Assembly (NCBI GenBank): GCA_019321725.1
Contig: CM033115.1
Location: 16,378,673 to 16,442,672 of the forward strand
Direction of reading: 5' to 3'
DNA: 64,000 nt
Origin: Paulownia fortunei
Taxonomy: Eukaryota; Streptophyta; Magnoliopsida; Lamiales; Paulowniaceae
How positions within the stretch are numbered: the stretch's first letter is position 1; every line of letters starts with the position of its first letter. Below are positions 62,894 to 64,000 of this stretch, one piece after another. The notes beneath the pieces are model-generated. The model saw nothing but the letters and a program-made list of their open reading frames with translations, did not search any database and was not told where the DNA came from. Both the position numbers and the translations under genes were made by a program.

Positions 62894-64000
62894 CAATATG
62901 AAATTAAGAATTATTATAATTTGAATTGGATGGGACAAATACTAAAAATATTTGTAACTTTACATATGATATATGTATACACACACATAATAAGGCACAG
63001 AATATATTATGTTTCTAATTTTGTATCGTTGCAATGTAATGACAAGATTTCTAGTATAATGATTAAAGTTGTAAAAAAAAAAAAACAAGAGTTTTGTGTT
63101 TCTTTAACTTTTCTATATTTTTATTTGTTATTATTGTTATTACTATTGTTGTTGTTGTAAGGTTTATGATTTCTTACTCCTATAAAATTTACTTTAATTT
63201 ATAAAAGAGTTGCAAAAAAAGAAAATTTTAAATTTTGTTTACTTGTACACTTTTTTATGTGATTAAATAATAGTAATCAAAGCTTTACTATACAAATAAT
63301 AACCAAATTTGGATGAATTTTGCAATTTATAAGATAGTTGAGCAAGTGATGTGCGTTTCTAATGCAATCTGGCTAACAAATTCTACTTTTTACCCTATAT
63401 TTGAGTGATTGCAAGTTCTTTTCCTGAAATTTGGAAGAATATTGTGCTTTTTTTGTGAAATTTACATAAATAAATTTGTATTTATCCCAATTATTTCTTA
63501 TCAAGCATTCACTTCCCACTCTTTCACAACTTCTCAAATCAATTTTTAAACATTCCTCAATTTCATTTTAGTCACTTCTCCAAAGATATAACTTCAACAC
63601 TTCTCAAAAGTAGAACCAATTGCAAACATCCTCGTTTGAACGAATTATCGAATAACAATTCATGTTTTCATAAAACACAAGACTTTTTCTAATATTTAAA
63701 CCATCAAAAATATATTTATTTCATCCATTTTTAATAAAAGTATCACTTATTTTTATTTTTATATTTGTAACTATCAATTATAAAATGTAAACACATATTT
63801 AGTGAAAGTATGACTCACTTCATTAATGTTTGATGATATGATGTTTCATTAATTTTAAAATAATTAAAATTCACAAATTATTATATAATAATTTATAATT
63901 CTATAATAGGACCCATAATAGATTAAATATCAATTCTTCCACTCAATATAATTTGATGGGCAAAATACACTTCATCCCCTCAAAATTTTCAATTATGGCA
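62894..64000. other. AT-rich flank, no gene seen
   Basis: AT-rich sequence with homopolymers (A run at about 63074-63085) and a TTG/TTA-repeat patch at 63125-63160. No coding frame or repeat family is recognisable to the window end. Confidence 0.5.

Overview
This window looks like nuclear DNA from a eudicot plant. It is strongly AT-rich. Genes are split by many short GT-AG introns, plant-type transposons (CACTA, tRNA-derived SINE, foldback element, LTR fragment) fill the spaces, and the two intact genes are plant-type families: a class VII receptor-like cytoplasmic kinase and a Niemann-Pick C1 (NPC1) homologue. Nothing points to a bacterial, organellar or viral origin. No CRISPR array, operon or rRNA/tRNA gene was seen.

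Layout. 1-5041: AT-rich intergenic DNA with a degenerate tRNA-derived SINE (about 550-776) and a small hairpin near 3572-3644 preceded by a telo-box. 5042-16121: one 11-kb CACTA (En/Spm) DNA transposon with matching terminal inverted repeats, an exact 3-bp ATC target duplication, repeat-rich subterminal arrays and two decayed minus-strand genes: a TNP2-type transposase (10106-13536) and a TNPA/transposase_24-like gene (8075-9712). A probable solo LTR (5990-7994) lies nested in it. 16122-18780: AT-rich spacer. 19058-22485: a six-exon, 423-residue RLCK-VII kinase with an N-myristoylation start and all main kinase motifs. 22486-35500: about 13 kb of AT-rich spacer with no gene I can support. 35775-56480: a 39-exon NPC1 gene whose reading frame closes across every exon (1298 codons). 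56481-64000: a 995-bp foldback element (57836-58830) and a tandem array of units of about 350-405 bp (about 59800-62893).

The two host genes are on the plus strand and are unlikely to be functionally linked. The kinase is predicted to act in signalling at the inner face of the plasma membrane. The NPC1 protein is predicted to be a multi-pass endomembrane sterol/sphingolipid transporter. Everything else is transposon or repeat biology. The window holds no clear sign of a wholly new multi-gene system. The most useful irregularities are the tandem duplication of an intron end plus exon start inside NPC1, the nested CACTA/LTR structure with its pattern of nonsense changes, the satellite with mixed unit types beside a foldback element, and the small hairpin locus.

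Exon boundaries were set by hand from splice signals, reading-frame continuity and remembered family conservation. No alignment, expression data or database search was available.
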